The position numbers were made by a program, and so were the translations under genes. From Streptomyces ferrugineus (GTDB lineage Bacteria > Actinomycetota > Actinomycetes > Streptomycetales > Streptomycetaceae), in contig NZ_CP063373.1 of NCBI RefSeq assembly GCF_015160855.1, positions 5,642,001 to 5,706,000 on the forward strand: DNA of 64,000 bases, in the 5' to 3' direction. The notes under the pieces are model-generated. The model worked only from the letters and a program-made list of their open reading frames with translations. It ran no database searches and had not been told where the DNA came from. Shown here in pieces: positions 29,105-36,818 of this stretch; within the stretch, counting starts at the first letter, position 1; the number at the start of each line of letters is the position of its first letter.

Positions 29105-30778
29105 TCAGGCCGTCTGCTCGGCCGCCGTCCGTCCCGCCGTCCGGCCGGAGAACAGGCAGCCGCCGAGGAAGGTGCCCTCCAGGGCGTTGTAGCCGTGGAC
29201 GCCGCCACCGCCGAAGCCGGCGACCTCGCCGGCCGCGTACAGGCCGTCGATGGGCGTGCCGTCAGCGCCCAGGGCGCGGGAGTGGAGGTCGGTCTGGATG
29301 CCGCCGAGGGTCTTGCGGGTCAGGACGTGCAGCTTGACGCCGATGAGGGGGCCGGCCGCCGGGTCGAGGATGCGGTGCGGGGTGGCGACGCGGCCGAGGC
29401 GGTCGCCGATGTAGCGGCGGGCGTTGCGGATGCCCTGGACCTGGGCGTCCTTGCTGTAGGGGTTGGCGATCTGCAGGTCGCGGGCCTCGATCTGGCGCCG
29501 GACGGTCTCGGCGTCGAGGAGCGGCTTGTCCGTCAACTCGTTCATCTTCTCGACCAGTTGCTCCAGCTTGGGCGCGGTCACGAAGTCCGCGCCGTTGCGC
29601 AGGAAGGCGGCCACCGGTCCCGGGGCGCCCTTGCCGAGCACGCGTTCCTTCAGGAACCCGGTCCGGTCCTTGGCGGTGATGTCGGGGTTCTGCTCGGAGC
29701 CCGACAGCGCGAACTCCTTTTCGATGATCTTCTGGCTGAGGATGAACCAGGAGTGGTCGTACCCGGCGATGTCCTCGGTCGTGCGCAGGTGCTCCAGCGT
29801 GCCGAGGGTGTCGTAGCCCGGCAGACAGGGGTCGGGGAGCCGGCGGCCGAGGGCGTCGAACCACATCGACGACGGCCCGGGCAGGATGCGGATGCCGTGG
29901 CCGGGCCAGATCGGATCCCAGTTCTGCAGGCCCTCGGTGTAGTGCCACATACGGTCGCGGTTGACCAGCCGTACGCCCGCCTCCGCGCTGATGTCGAGCA
30001 TGCGGCCGTCGACATAGGCCGGGACGCCGGTGACCATCTCGGTGGGCGGGGTGCCGAGCCGCTCGGGCCAGTAGCGGCGGACCATGTCGTGGTTGGCACC
30101 GATGCCGCCGGTGGTGACGATCACGGCCTGGGCGGTGAGCTCGAACTCGCCGGCGCGGTCCCGGTTGGAGGCGACGCCCCGGGGCGAGTGGTCGTCGGCC
30201 AGGACCGTTCCGCGCACCCCGCGCGCGGAGCCGTCCTCGATGACCAGTTCGTCGACCTGGTGCCGGTGGTAGAAGGTGAGCAGCCCGTCGCGGGCGGCCT
30301 GCTTGGCGTACCGGACGAAGGGCTCCACGACGCCCGTGCCGGTGCCCCAGGCGATGTGGAACCGGGGCACGGAGTTGCCGTGGCCGTCGGCCCGTAGGTC
30401 GCCGCGCTCGGCCCAGCCCACCGTGGGCAGGAACTTGATGCCGTGCCCGTCCAGCCAGGCGCGCTTCTCGCCGGCCGCGAACTCGACGTACGCGCGTGCC
30501 CAGCGCACCGCCCAGGAGTCCTCGTCCTCCACCCGGTCGAACCGGGCGCTGCCCTGCCAGTCGTTCCAGGCCAGGTCGAGGGAGTCCTTGATGCCCAGGC
30601 GCCGCTGCTCCGGGGAGTCGACGAGGAACAGCCCGCCGAAGGACCAGAACGCCTGTCCGCCGAGGTTGGCCGCGTTCTCCTGGTCCACCAGCGCGACCCT
30701 GCGGCCCCGGCTGGTCAGTTCGCTCGCGGCGACCAGGCCCGCGAGTCCCGCTCCGACGACGATGACGTCGGCATCCAT
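29105..30778 (-). CDS. FAD-binding dehydrogenase, 3-ketosteroid-dehydrogenase-like
   Basis: A 557-residue flavoprotein of the FAD_binding_2 family. The N-terminal VIVVGAGLAGLVAASELTSRG binds FAD, and the C-terminal GLYAAGEVAGFGGGGVHGYNALEGTFLGGCLFSGR is the second FAD motif. The intermediate region carries the substrate domain of fumarate reductase/KstD-type enzymes. Many actinobacterial homologues are annotated only as FAD-binding dehydrogenases, so a steroid substrate is not established. It lies 24 bp downstream of the TetR gene on the same strand, and the pair probably forms an autoregulated operon. Confidence 0.88.
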   Translation of the reverse strand: MDADVIVVGAGLAGLVAASELTSRGRRVALVDQENAANLGGQAFWSFGGLFLVDSPEQRRLGIKDSLDLAWNDWQGSARFDRVEDEDSWAVRWARAYVEFAAGEKRAWLDGHGIKFLPTVGWAERGDLRADGHGNSVPRFHIAWGTGTGVVEPFVRYAKQAARDGLLTFYHRHQVDELVIEDGSARGVRGTVLADDHSPRGVASNRDRAGEFELTAQAVIVTTGGIGANHDMVRRYWPERLGTPPTEMVTGVPAYVDGRMLDISAEAGVRLVNRDRMWHYTEGLQNWDPIWPGHGIRILPGPSSMWFDALGRRLPDPCLPGYDTLGTLEHLRTTEDIAGYDHSWFILSQKIIEKEFALSGSEQNPDITAKDRTGFLKERVLGKGAPGPVAAFLRNGADFVTAPKLEQLVEKMNELTDKPLLDAETVRRQIEARDLQIANPYSKDAQVQGIRNARRYIGDRLGRVATPHRILDPAAGPLIGVKLHVLTRKTLGGIQTDLHSRALGADGTPIDGLYAAGEVAGFGGGGVHGYNALEGTFLGGCLFSGRTAGRTAAEQTA

Positions 30779-30802
30779 GGCGACCGTCCCTTCCTCATGT
30801 CC

Positions 30803-31429
30803 TCATGTGGTGGTGTCGCTGCCGTCGGTGAGCAGCGCGGTGAGCAGTTGTTTCAGCCAGGCGCGGGCGTGCTCGACGTCCTTGTCCAGCAGCAGTTGGG
30901 TGGTCACTCCGTCGTAGGCGGCGACCACGGCGTGGGCGGCGCCGTCGATGCCGCCGAGCACGGCGGGCAGTGCGGTGTCTGCCCGCGCGCGGGCCAGCCG
31001 GTCGGCGATCGCGCCGCGCAGTCGGGCCCGGTGTTCCAGCAGTGTCCGGGCCACGGCCGGTGCGCGCGCGGCGTGCACCAGGAAGTCCGTCTTCACCAGC
31101 AGCCAGTCGCGGTCCAGGAGCAGCACGTCGGTCACCCGGTCCACGGCGGCGGGCACGTCCAGGTCCGGCCCGTCGAGGGCGAGCGCCCCGGAGACCTGCT
31201 CCGCGATCACGTCCGCGCGCTGCTGGTAGAGGGCGAAGAACAGTTCGTCCAGGCTGTCGAAGTTGGAGTAGAAGGCACCCCTGCTGTAGCCGGCGGCGTC
31301 GCAGACCTCCTCGATGGAGACCCGGCCGAAGCCCTTGGCGGCGAACACCTCGAAGGCGGCGTCGAGCAGGTTGGCCCGGGTGCGGACCCGGCGCTTGGTG
31401 ACACGCCTGGTCGTCTCCTCCACCGCCAC
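30803..31429 (-). CDS. TetR-family regulator of the FAD dehydrogenase operon
   Basis: A 208-residue regulator with the helix-turn-helix region RANLLDAAFEVFAAKGFGRVSIEEVCDAAGYSRGAFYSNFDSLDELF and a helical effector domain. I chose the GTG at 31429 because GGAGG sits 7 nt upstream; longer starts would run into the operator region. Directly upstream are two tandem palindromes (31446-31478) that overlap the divergent promoter region shared with alkB. It likely represses itself, the FAD dehydrogenase gene and possibly alkB. Confidence 0.9.
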   Translation of the reverse strand: MAVEETTRRVTKRRVRTRANLLDAAFEVFAAKGFGRVSIEEVCDAAGYSRGAFYSNFDSLDELFFALYQQRADVIAEQVSGALALDGPDLDVPAAVDRVTDVLLLDRDWLLVKTDFLVHAARAPAVARTLLEHRARLRGAIADRLARARADTALPAVLGGIDGAAHAVVAAYDGVTTQLLLDKDVEHARAWLKQLLTALLTDGSDTTT

Positions 31430-31445
31430 GTCCGGACCTCCGTTC

Positions 31446-31478
31446 GATACATGAATGTATCCGATACATGAGTGCATC
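31446..31478. promoter_or_regulatory. tandem palindromic TetR operators
   Basis: Site one is GATACAT-GA-ATGTATC (31446-31461), a perfect 16-bp palindrome. Site two is GATACAT-GA-GTGCATC (31463-31478), an imperfect copy starting 17 bp downstream. They lie 17 bp before the TetR start and about 60 bp before alkB. Size, symmetry and placement are those of TetR-family operators. The 17-bp repeat distance suggests side-by-side dimers. Confidence 0.82.
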
Positions 31479-31538
31479 CAAAGAGTCCGACCGAAAACCG
31501 ATGGGAACAAATTTTCGATTCAGGGGTACGCTGGCAGC

Positions 31539-32168
31539 ATGGCCACGCACCTCCAGGGCTCCCTGTTCGACCAGACCGACGAGCTGCGGCTCGGCTCCCT
31601 CGCCGGGGTCCGCCGCACCCGGCTCGCCCGTGGCGCCTGGATCGACGTGCTGCCGGGCTGGCTCAGCGGGGCCGACGCGCTGTTCGAACAGCTCGCCTCC
31701 GAGGTGCCGTGGCGTGCCGAGCGGCGCACGATGTACGACCACGTGGTCGACGTACCGCGACTGCTCGCCTTCTACGGGGCGGACGACGCGCTGCCGCATC
31801 CCGTCCTCGTCGAGGCCCGCGACGCGCTGTCCGCGCACTACGCCGAGGAGCTGGGTGAGCCGTTCACCACGGCCGGGCTCTGCTACTACCGCGACGGCCG
31901 GGACAGCGTGGCCTGGCACGGTGACCGGATCGGACGGGGCGCGCGCGAGGACACCATGGTCGCCATCCTCTCCGTGGGCGCGCCCCGGGATCTGCTGCTG
32001 CGCCCGATGCGCGGCGGGGGTCGGACGGTGCGCCGGCCGCTGGGGCACGGCGACCTGATCGTGATGGGCGGCTCCTGCCAGCGGACCTGGGAGCACTCGG
32101 TACCGAAGACCACACGCGCGACGGGACCGCGCATCAGCGTGCAGTTCCGCCCGCACGGCGTGCACTGA
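31539..32168 (+). CDS. alkB: AlkB-type Fe(II)/2-oxoglutarate dioxygenase
   Basis: A 209-residue dioxygenase that would oxidatively dealkylate N1-methyladenine and N3-methylcytosine in DNA or RNA. The metal triad is intact: His127 and Asp129 (WHGDRIG) and His186 (WEHSVPK). Arg198 and Arg204 (GPRISVQFR) bind 2-oxoglutarate. The ATG is at 31539; the ribosome-binding site is weak. It is divergent from the tetR gene with the tandem operators between, so alkylation-independent or ligand-controlled expression is possible. A strong terminator follows. Confidence 0.9.
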   Translation: MATHLQGSLFDQTDELRLGSLAGVRRTRLARGAWIDVLPGWLSGADALFEQLASEVPWRAERRTMYDHVVDVPRLLAFYGADDALPHPVLVEARDALSAHYAEELGEPFTTAGLCYYRDGRDSVAWHGDRIGRGAREDTMVAILSVGAPRDLLLRPMRGGGRTVRRPLGHGDLIVMGGSCQRTWEHSVPKTTRATGPRISVQFRPHGVH

Positions 32169-32201
32169 GGCTTCAGAGGCGGCCGCTTCGGGTGCACGCG
32201 G

Positions 32202-32238
32202 GGGCTGCCTCCGGCGGACGGTGCCGGAGGCAGCCCTT
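32202..32238 (+). terminator. intrinsic terminator after alkB
   Basis: GGGCTGCCTCCGGC (32202-32215) pairs perfectly over 14 bp with GCCGGAGGCAGCCC (32223-32236) around a 7-nt loop and is followed by TT and pyrimidines. It lies 34 bp after the alkB stop and separates it from the acyltransferase gene. Confidence 0.85.
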
Positions 32239-32278
32239 CCTCTGGGCGAGGCCCCGCCGCGCCCCCACACTGGTCCGG

Positions 32279-33460
32279 GTGAGCGCGCAGACGCAGGTCC
32301 CGGCCACCGCTCCCCGACGCGGCGAACTCGACACGCTGCGGGTGCTCGTCGTCCTCGGGCTGGTCTTCTTCCACTCCGCCCTGGTGTTCTCGCCGGACGA
32401 CGACTTCTACGTCAAGAACGCCGAGACGACCGGCGCCGTCACCGTGCTCGCCGGGTTCGGGGTGGTCTGGGCGATGCCCATGCTGTTCCTCGTCGCCGGG
32501 CTCGGCTCCCGGCACTCGATCCGCCGGCGCGGGGCCGCCCGGTTCACCCGGGAACGCCTGCTGCGCCTGGGAGTTCCGCTGGTCGTCGCGACGGTCGTGC
32601 TGTGCCCGCTCCCCCAGTGGCTGCGGCTGCGGGCCGCCGACCCGGGCTACGACGAGTCGTACGGGCGCTTCTGGCTCCGCTTCCTCACCGTCCACCCGGA
32701 CCTGGCCGACTTCCCGTTCGTCCTCGACGGGGAGCACTTCGAGACCGGCCACCTGTGGTTCGTCGTGCTCCTGCTCACCTTCAGCCTGCTCCTCGCCCCG
32801 GTCGCGGCGCCGCTGGCGGCCTGGTCGCAGCGCGCGGGACAGGCGGTGCAGCGGCGCCCGTCCCTGCTCCTGGCGCCCCTTGTGCCGCTCGCCGCGATCA
32901 ACGCCTTCCTGGGGATGGAGGAGGGCTTCGCGGGCTGGAACCGCTGGGCCTATCTGGTGTTCTTCGCCTTCGGGTACGCCCTCGCCGACGACGTGCGCGT
33001 CCGCGCCGCCCTGCGCCGGCTCGCCGTGCCGGTGGGGGTGGCCGGGCTGGTCCTGTTCGCGGGGACCGCGCCCGGGTTCCTCGCGCTGGACGACCCGTTC
33101 ACCGACGGGAGCGCGCCGGCGCTGGTGACCCGGGCCGTGTTCGGGGCGGCGGGCTGGTGCTGGGTCGTGGCGATCCTCGGGCTCCTGGACCGGCCGCGCG
33201 AGGTGCGGGCGCCGTCGCGCGCGATGGTGTACCTCGGGATCGCCGCCCTGCCCGTGTATGTGCTGCACCAGCCGGTCGTGGTCGCCCTGGCGTACGGCGT
33301 GGCGGGGTGGCCGGCGCCGATCGCGGTCGAGTACGCGGTGATCGTGGCCGGTTCGCTGATCGTGATCCTCGCGCTGTACGAGGGTGTGGTGCGCAGGACG
33401 CGGTGGACGAGGTTCCTGTTCGGGATGCGTCCGGCCCCGCCGAAGGCGCTTTCACCGTGA
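32279..33460 (+). CDS. integral membrane acyltransferase (acyltransferase_3 family)
   Basis: A protein of about 393 residues with roughly ten transmembrane segments. The family start RRGELDTLRVLVVLGLVFFHS carries the conserved His, and the R-rich RFTRERLLRLGVPLVV loop follows. Acyltransferase_3 proteins O-acetylate or acylate cell-surface glycans or small molecules using acyl-CoA. The GTG at 32279 has no good Shine-Dalgarno sequence, so the message could be leaderless; the upstream frame extends into the terminator and is unlikely to be coding. The MBL gene follows 50 bp later. Confidence 0.8.
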   Translation: MSAQTQVPATAPRRGELDTLRVLVVLGLVFFHSALVFSPDDDFYVKNAETTGAVTVLAGFGVVWAMPMLFLVAGLGSRHSIRRRGAARFTRERLLRLGVPLVVATVVLCPLPQWLRLRAADPGYDESYGRFWLRFLTVHPDLADFPFVLDGEHFETGHLWFVVLLLTFSLLLAPVAAPLAAWSQRAGQAVQRRPSLLLAPLVPLAAINAFLGMEEGFAGWNRWAYLVFFAFGYALADDVRVRAALRRLAVPVGVAGLVLFAGTAPGFLALDDPFTDGSAPALVTRAVFGAAGWCWVVAILGLLDRPREVRAPSRAMVYLGIAALPVYVLHQPVVVALAYGVAGWPAPIAVEYAVIVAGSLIVILALYEGVVRRTRWTRFLFGMRPAPPKALSP

Positions 33461-33510
33461 TCTGCTTTGCTGTCGCACGTCGGGCACGTACCTCACCACG
33501 CGGGACGATC

Positions 33511-34257
33511 ATGCGGGCAGATGTGCAGCAAGTCGCGGACGGCACCTGTCTGGTGCACGGCAGCAACACCAACTGGGTGATCCTGACCGAGGGGGACGCG
33601 ATCACGCTGATCGACACCGGCTACCCCGGGGACCGGCCGCGGCTCCTCGCCTCGCTCGCGGAGGTGGGCGGTGCGCCGGAGGCGGTGCGGGCCGTACTGA
33701 TCACGCACGCGCACACCGACCACCTGGGCAACGCCGAGTACCTGCGCGACACGTACGGCACGCCGATATTCCTGCACGAGGCCGAAGTGCCGCACGCCCG
33801 CCGCGAGTTCCTGCACCAGGTCGATGTCGGGACGGTCCTGCGCAACGGCTGGCGGCCCGGTGTCCTGCCCTGGGCGATCCACGCGATCCGCTCCGGCGGC
33901 ACCGCGCACGTCCCGGTCACCTCCCCCGAGGCGTTCCCGTCGCCGGGGCCGCTGGACCTGCCCGGCCGCCCCGTACCGGTGCACACGCCCGGTCACACCG
34001 ACGGCCACTGCGCCTACCATCTGCCGGACGCCGGTGCGGTGATCGCGGGCGACTCCCTGGTCAGCGGGCACCCCACCTCGCGGATCAAGGGGCCGCAGCT
34101 GCTGCCGGACATGTTCCACCGCGAGCGGGCGCGGGCCGTGGCCTCGCTGGCCGTGCTCGAAGACCTCAAGGGCGAGGTGCTACTGCCCGGGCACGGTCCG
34201 CTGCACCGGGGCTCGGTGCGCGAAGCCGCTCTTCAGGCCCGGGAGCGCGCCCTTTAG
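33511..34257 (+). CDS. metallo-beta-lactamase-fold hydrolase
   Basis: A 248-residue MBL-fold protein with the metal motif THAHTDHLGN (His66, His68, Asp70, His71), a later His in VHTPGHTDGHC and Asp in AGDSLVSG, and a final LLPGHGP. These support a binuclear zinc or iron site. It is of the glyoxalase-II-like type rather than a beta-lactamase. The substrate is unknown. ATG at 33511. The DUF4032 gene follows 41 bp later on the same strand. Confidence 0.88.
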   Translation: MRADVQQVADGTCLVHGSNTNWVILTEGDAITLIDTGYPGDRPRLLASLAEVGGAPEAVRAVLITHAHTDHLGNAEYLRDTYGTPIFLHEAEVPHARREFLHQVDVGTVLRNGWRPGVLPWAIHAIRSGGTAHVPVTSPEAFPSPGPLDLPGRPVPVHTPGHTDGHCAYHLPDAGAVIAGDSLVSGHPTSRIKGPQLLPDMFHRERARAVASLAVLEDLKGEVLLPGHGPLHRGSVREAALQARERAL

Positions 34258-34298
34258 GGTGAGCTGACGATTCCCCGCGAGCCGAGGACGAACGGACC

Positions 34299-35534
34299 AT
34301 GGCACTCCAGATCAGCGCGACGAATCCGGAGCACCCCGCGCTCCTGCTGGAACTGCCCTGGCAGCTCCCCTTGGAGGAGTGGCCGGAGGAGGTGCTGGTC
34401 CCGCTGCCCCGCGGCATCTCCCGCCACGTCGTGCGCTACGCCCGCGCCGGCGACGAGGTCATCGCCGTCAAGGAGCTCGCCGAGCGCCCGGCCCTGCGTG
34501 AGTACGAGCTGCTGCGCGACCTGGACCGGCTCGGCATCCCCGCGGTCGACCCGCTGGCCGTGGTCACCGGCCGCACCGACACGGCCGGCGGCCCGCTGGA
34601 GTCGGTGCTGGTCACCCGGCACCTGGGCGGCTCGCAGCCGTACCGCTCGATGTTCGAGACGACGATGCGCCCGGCGACCATGCACCGGCTCATGGACGCG
34701 CTCGCCGTGCTGCTGGTCCGTCTCCACCTCGCCGGCTTCGCCTGGGGCGACTGCTCGCTGTCCAACACGCTGTTCCGGCGCGACGCGGGCGCCTACGCCG
34801 CGTACCTGGTGGACGCCGAGACCGGCGATCTGCATCCGCGGCTCAGCGAGGGCCAGCGCGACTACGACCTGGACCTCGCCCGGGTCAACATCAGCGGCGA
34901 GCTGCTGGACCTGGAGGCGTCCGGGGCGCTGCACCCCTCCGTCGACCCGATCGAGTTCGGCATGGAGATCTGCGCCCGCTACCGGAGCCTGTGGCAGGAG
35001 CTGACCCGCACCTCGGTGTACCCGGCGGGCAAGTACCACTACATCGAGCGCCGGATACGCCGCCTGAACGACCTCGGTTTCGACGTGGCCGAGATGCAGA
35101 TCGAGCACGCCGCCAACGGCGACACGGTCACCTTCGTGCCCAAGGTCGTCGACGCCGGCCACCACCAGCGCCAGCTGCTGCGCCTGACGGGCCTGGACAC
35201 CGAGGAGAACCAGGCCCGCAGGCTGCTGAACGACCTGGAGAGCTGGATGGCCACCCAGGACGACTACGCCCCGGGCGACCCCCTCGGTGCCCGTCCCGAG
35301 GTGCTCGCCCACCGCTGGGTGCGCGATGTCTTCCGCCCCACCGTGCGGGCCGTACCGCTCGAGCTGCGCGGCTCCATGGACCCGGCCGAGATCTACCACG
35401 AGCTGCTCGAACACCGCTGGTACCTGTCCGAGCGGGCGCAGCACGACATCGGCCTGGACACGGTGGTCGAGGACTACATCGAGAACATCCTGCCCAAGGC
35501 CCGCGAGACGCTGCAGCCGACCACGTCCGACTGA
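34299..35534 (+). CDS. DUF4032 domain protein with kinase-like N-terminal region
   Basis: A 411-residue protein. The N-terminal half resembles a lipopolysaccharide-kinase-like fold: VIAVKELAERPALREYELLRDL (VxxK-like lysine), VRLHLAGFAWGDCSLSNTLFRRD (catalytic loop with Asp and Asn) and YLVDAETGDL (a D-x-E metal motif). The C-terminal half (about 225-405) is the DUF4032 region (SVYPAGKYHYIERRIRRLNDLGF onward). The family is widespread in actinobacteria and uncharacterised. Residues for phosphotransfer appear present, so a small-molecule kinase is plausible. It converges with the universal stress protein gene, with one base between the two stops. Confidence 0.82.
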   Translation: MALQISATNPEHPALLLELPWQLPLEEWPEEVLVPLPRGISRHVVRYARAGDEVIAVKELAERPALREYELLRDLDRLGIPAVDPLAVVTGRTDTAGGPLESVLVTRHLGGSQPYRSMFETTMRPATMHRLMDALAVLLVRLHLAGFAWGDCSLSNTLFRRDAGAYAAYLVDAETGDLHPRLSEGQRDYDLDLARVNISGELLDLEASGALHPSVDPIEFGMEICARYRSLWQELTRTSVYPAGKYHYIERRIRRLNDLGFDVAEMQIEHAANGDTVTFVPKVVDAGHHQRQLLRLTGLDTEENQARRLLNDLESWMATQDDYAPGDPLGARPEVLAHRWVRDVFRPTVRAVPLELRGSMDPAEIYHELLEHRWYLSERAQHDIGLDTVVEDYIENILPKARETLQPTTSD

Positions 35535-35535
35535 C

Positions 35536-36420
35536 TCACTCGTCGTGCGGCACCACGGCCACCGGGCAGGGCGCGTGGTGCAGCACGCCGTGCGCCACCG
35601 AGCCGATGCGGGCGCCCACGGCCGTACGGCGGGCGCGGCGCCCGACGACCATCAACTGGGCCCGCCCGGCCACCGACAACAGCACCTGCCCGGCGCTGCC
35701 CATCTCGACGTGCTCGACCACATGCACGTCCGGGAAGCGCTCGCGCCACGGCCGCAGCGCCTCGCCCAGGGACTTCTTCTCGTACGGCTCCAGCCCTCCG
35801 GCATCGTCGAGGAGCTTCATGGAGGCCGGGCTGTAGGAGAACAGCGGCGGCAGGGTCCAGGCCCGCACCGCGCGTACGGCCGCGCCACGCGCCGCGGCCG
35901 TCTCGAACGCGAACCGCAGGGCGGGGGCGCTGTCGTCCGGGTCGCCCTGCTGGCCCACCACGATCTCGCGCCCGGCGGCCTCGGCGGACGCCTGGTCCCC
36001 GGCCCGGACGAGGACGACGGGCCGCGTAGCCCCGGCGATGACCTGCTGTCCGACGGAGCCCAGCAGGAACCCGACGACCGCGGCCTGGCCCCGCGAACCC
36101 AGCACCAGCATCTCGGCGTCCGCCGCGGCGGCGAGCAGTGTGTCGGCGGGCCCGCCGTCGAGGACGTCGGTGGTGACGTCCAGCCCGGCATGCCGCTCGG
36201 TGACGGAGCGGGCGGCCTCCGCCAGCCCCTCGCGGACCCACCGGGCCTGGGTGTCGGCGTCTTCGGCGTACCCCGCGTCCACCGCCTCGTGCGGCTGGAA
36301 CCGCCACGCGTGCACCACCCGCAGGGCGAGCCCACGGCGGACCGCCTCCCGGGCGGCCCAGCCCAGCGCGGCGACGCTCTCCTCCGAGCCGTCCACCCCT
36401 GCCGTGATCGGGCGCGTCAT
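35536..36420 (-). CDS. universal stress protein, two Usp domains
   Basis: A 294-residue protein with two tandem Usp domains, about 1-145 and 155-294. The first has ITAGVDGSEESVAALGWA at the start and the ATP-binding signature VLGSRGQAAVVGFLLGSVGQQV. The second ends MVVGRRARRTAVGARIGSVAHGVLHHAPCPVAVVP. Both nucleotide-binding loops are close to the G-2x-G-9x-G(S/T) pattern, so ATP binding is likely. GAGGAGG precedes the ATG at 36420. A cytoplasmic stress or dormancy protein, adjacent to the redox-signalling operon. Confidence 0.93.
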   Translation of the reverse strand: MTRPITAGVDGSEESVAALGWAAREAVRRGLALRVVHAWRFQPHEAVDAGYAEDADTQARWVREGLAEAARSVTERHAGLDVTTDVLDGGPADTLLAAAADAEMLVLGSRGQAAVVGFLLGSVGQQVIAGATRPVVLVRAGDQASAEAAGREIVVGQQGDPDDSAPALRFAFETAAARGAAVRAVRAWTLPPLFSYSPASMKLLDDAGGLEPYEKKSLGEALRPWRERFPDVHVVEHVEMGSAGQVLLSVAGRAQLMVVGRRARRTAVGARIGSVAHGVLHHAPCPVAVVPHDE

Positions 36421-36525
36421 ACCGGCTGCCTCCTCATGTAAATGATCATGTCTTCGCATCATGGTCATGTCCTCGACCCCAGTCTTCACTACCCCGCGGG
36501 CCTGGCATGGGAAGGGGAGCAAGTG

Positions 36526-36699
36526 ATGGTGGACTCGGCCGATCCGGAGGCCCTCGGGCGCTGGTGGGCCGAGGTCCTGGGCTGGGTCGTGGTGTGCGAC
36601 GAGCCCGACGAGTTCGAGCGGCTCCACCTCGACTACCGGCCCCACGACCGAGACGCGGAGGTCGCCCGCCTCCTCGCCCTCGGCGCGCGGCGCGGCTGA
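36526..36699 (+). pseudogene. truncated VOC (glyoxalase-like) gene remnant
   Basis: A 57-residue open frame starting MVDSADPEALGRWWAEVLGW. It matches the beginning of a Glyoxalase-like (VOC) domain but jumps directly to FERLHLDYRPHDRDAEVARLLALGARRG and stops. Full-length relatives have about 35 more residues between these parts and a further C-terminal half with the DPEGNEF motif. The sequence therefore looks like an in-frame internal deletion plus C-terminal loss. A GGGGAGC ribosome-binding site remains upstream. It is most likely a decayed gene, though a tiny expressed protein is not excluded. Confidence 0.65.
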
Positions 36700-36818
36700 A
36701 AACCGCCGCCTCGCGCATACCCGCGCGAGGCGGGTGGATCGAACATACGATGGACCGGAGTCGGCGCGGCGGTCGCGAGGACACCGCGCCGTGGTTCGGA
36801 GCCCGGGGTGGGAGACGT

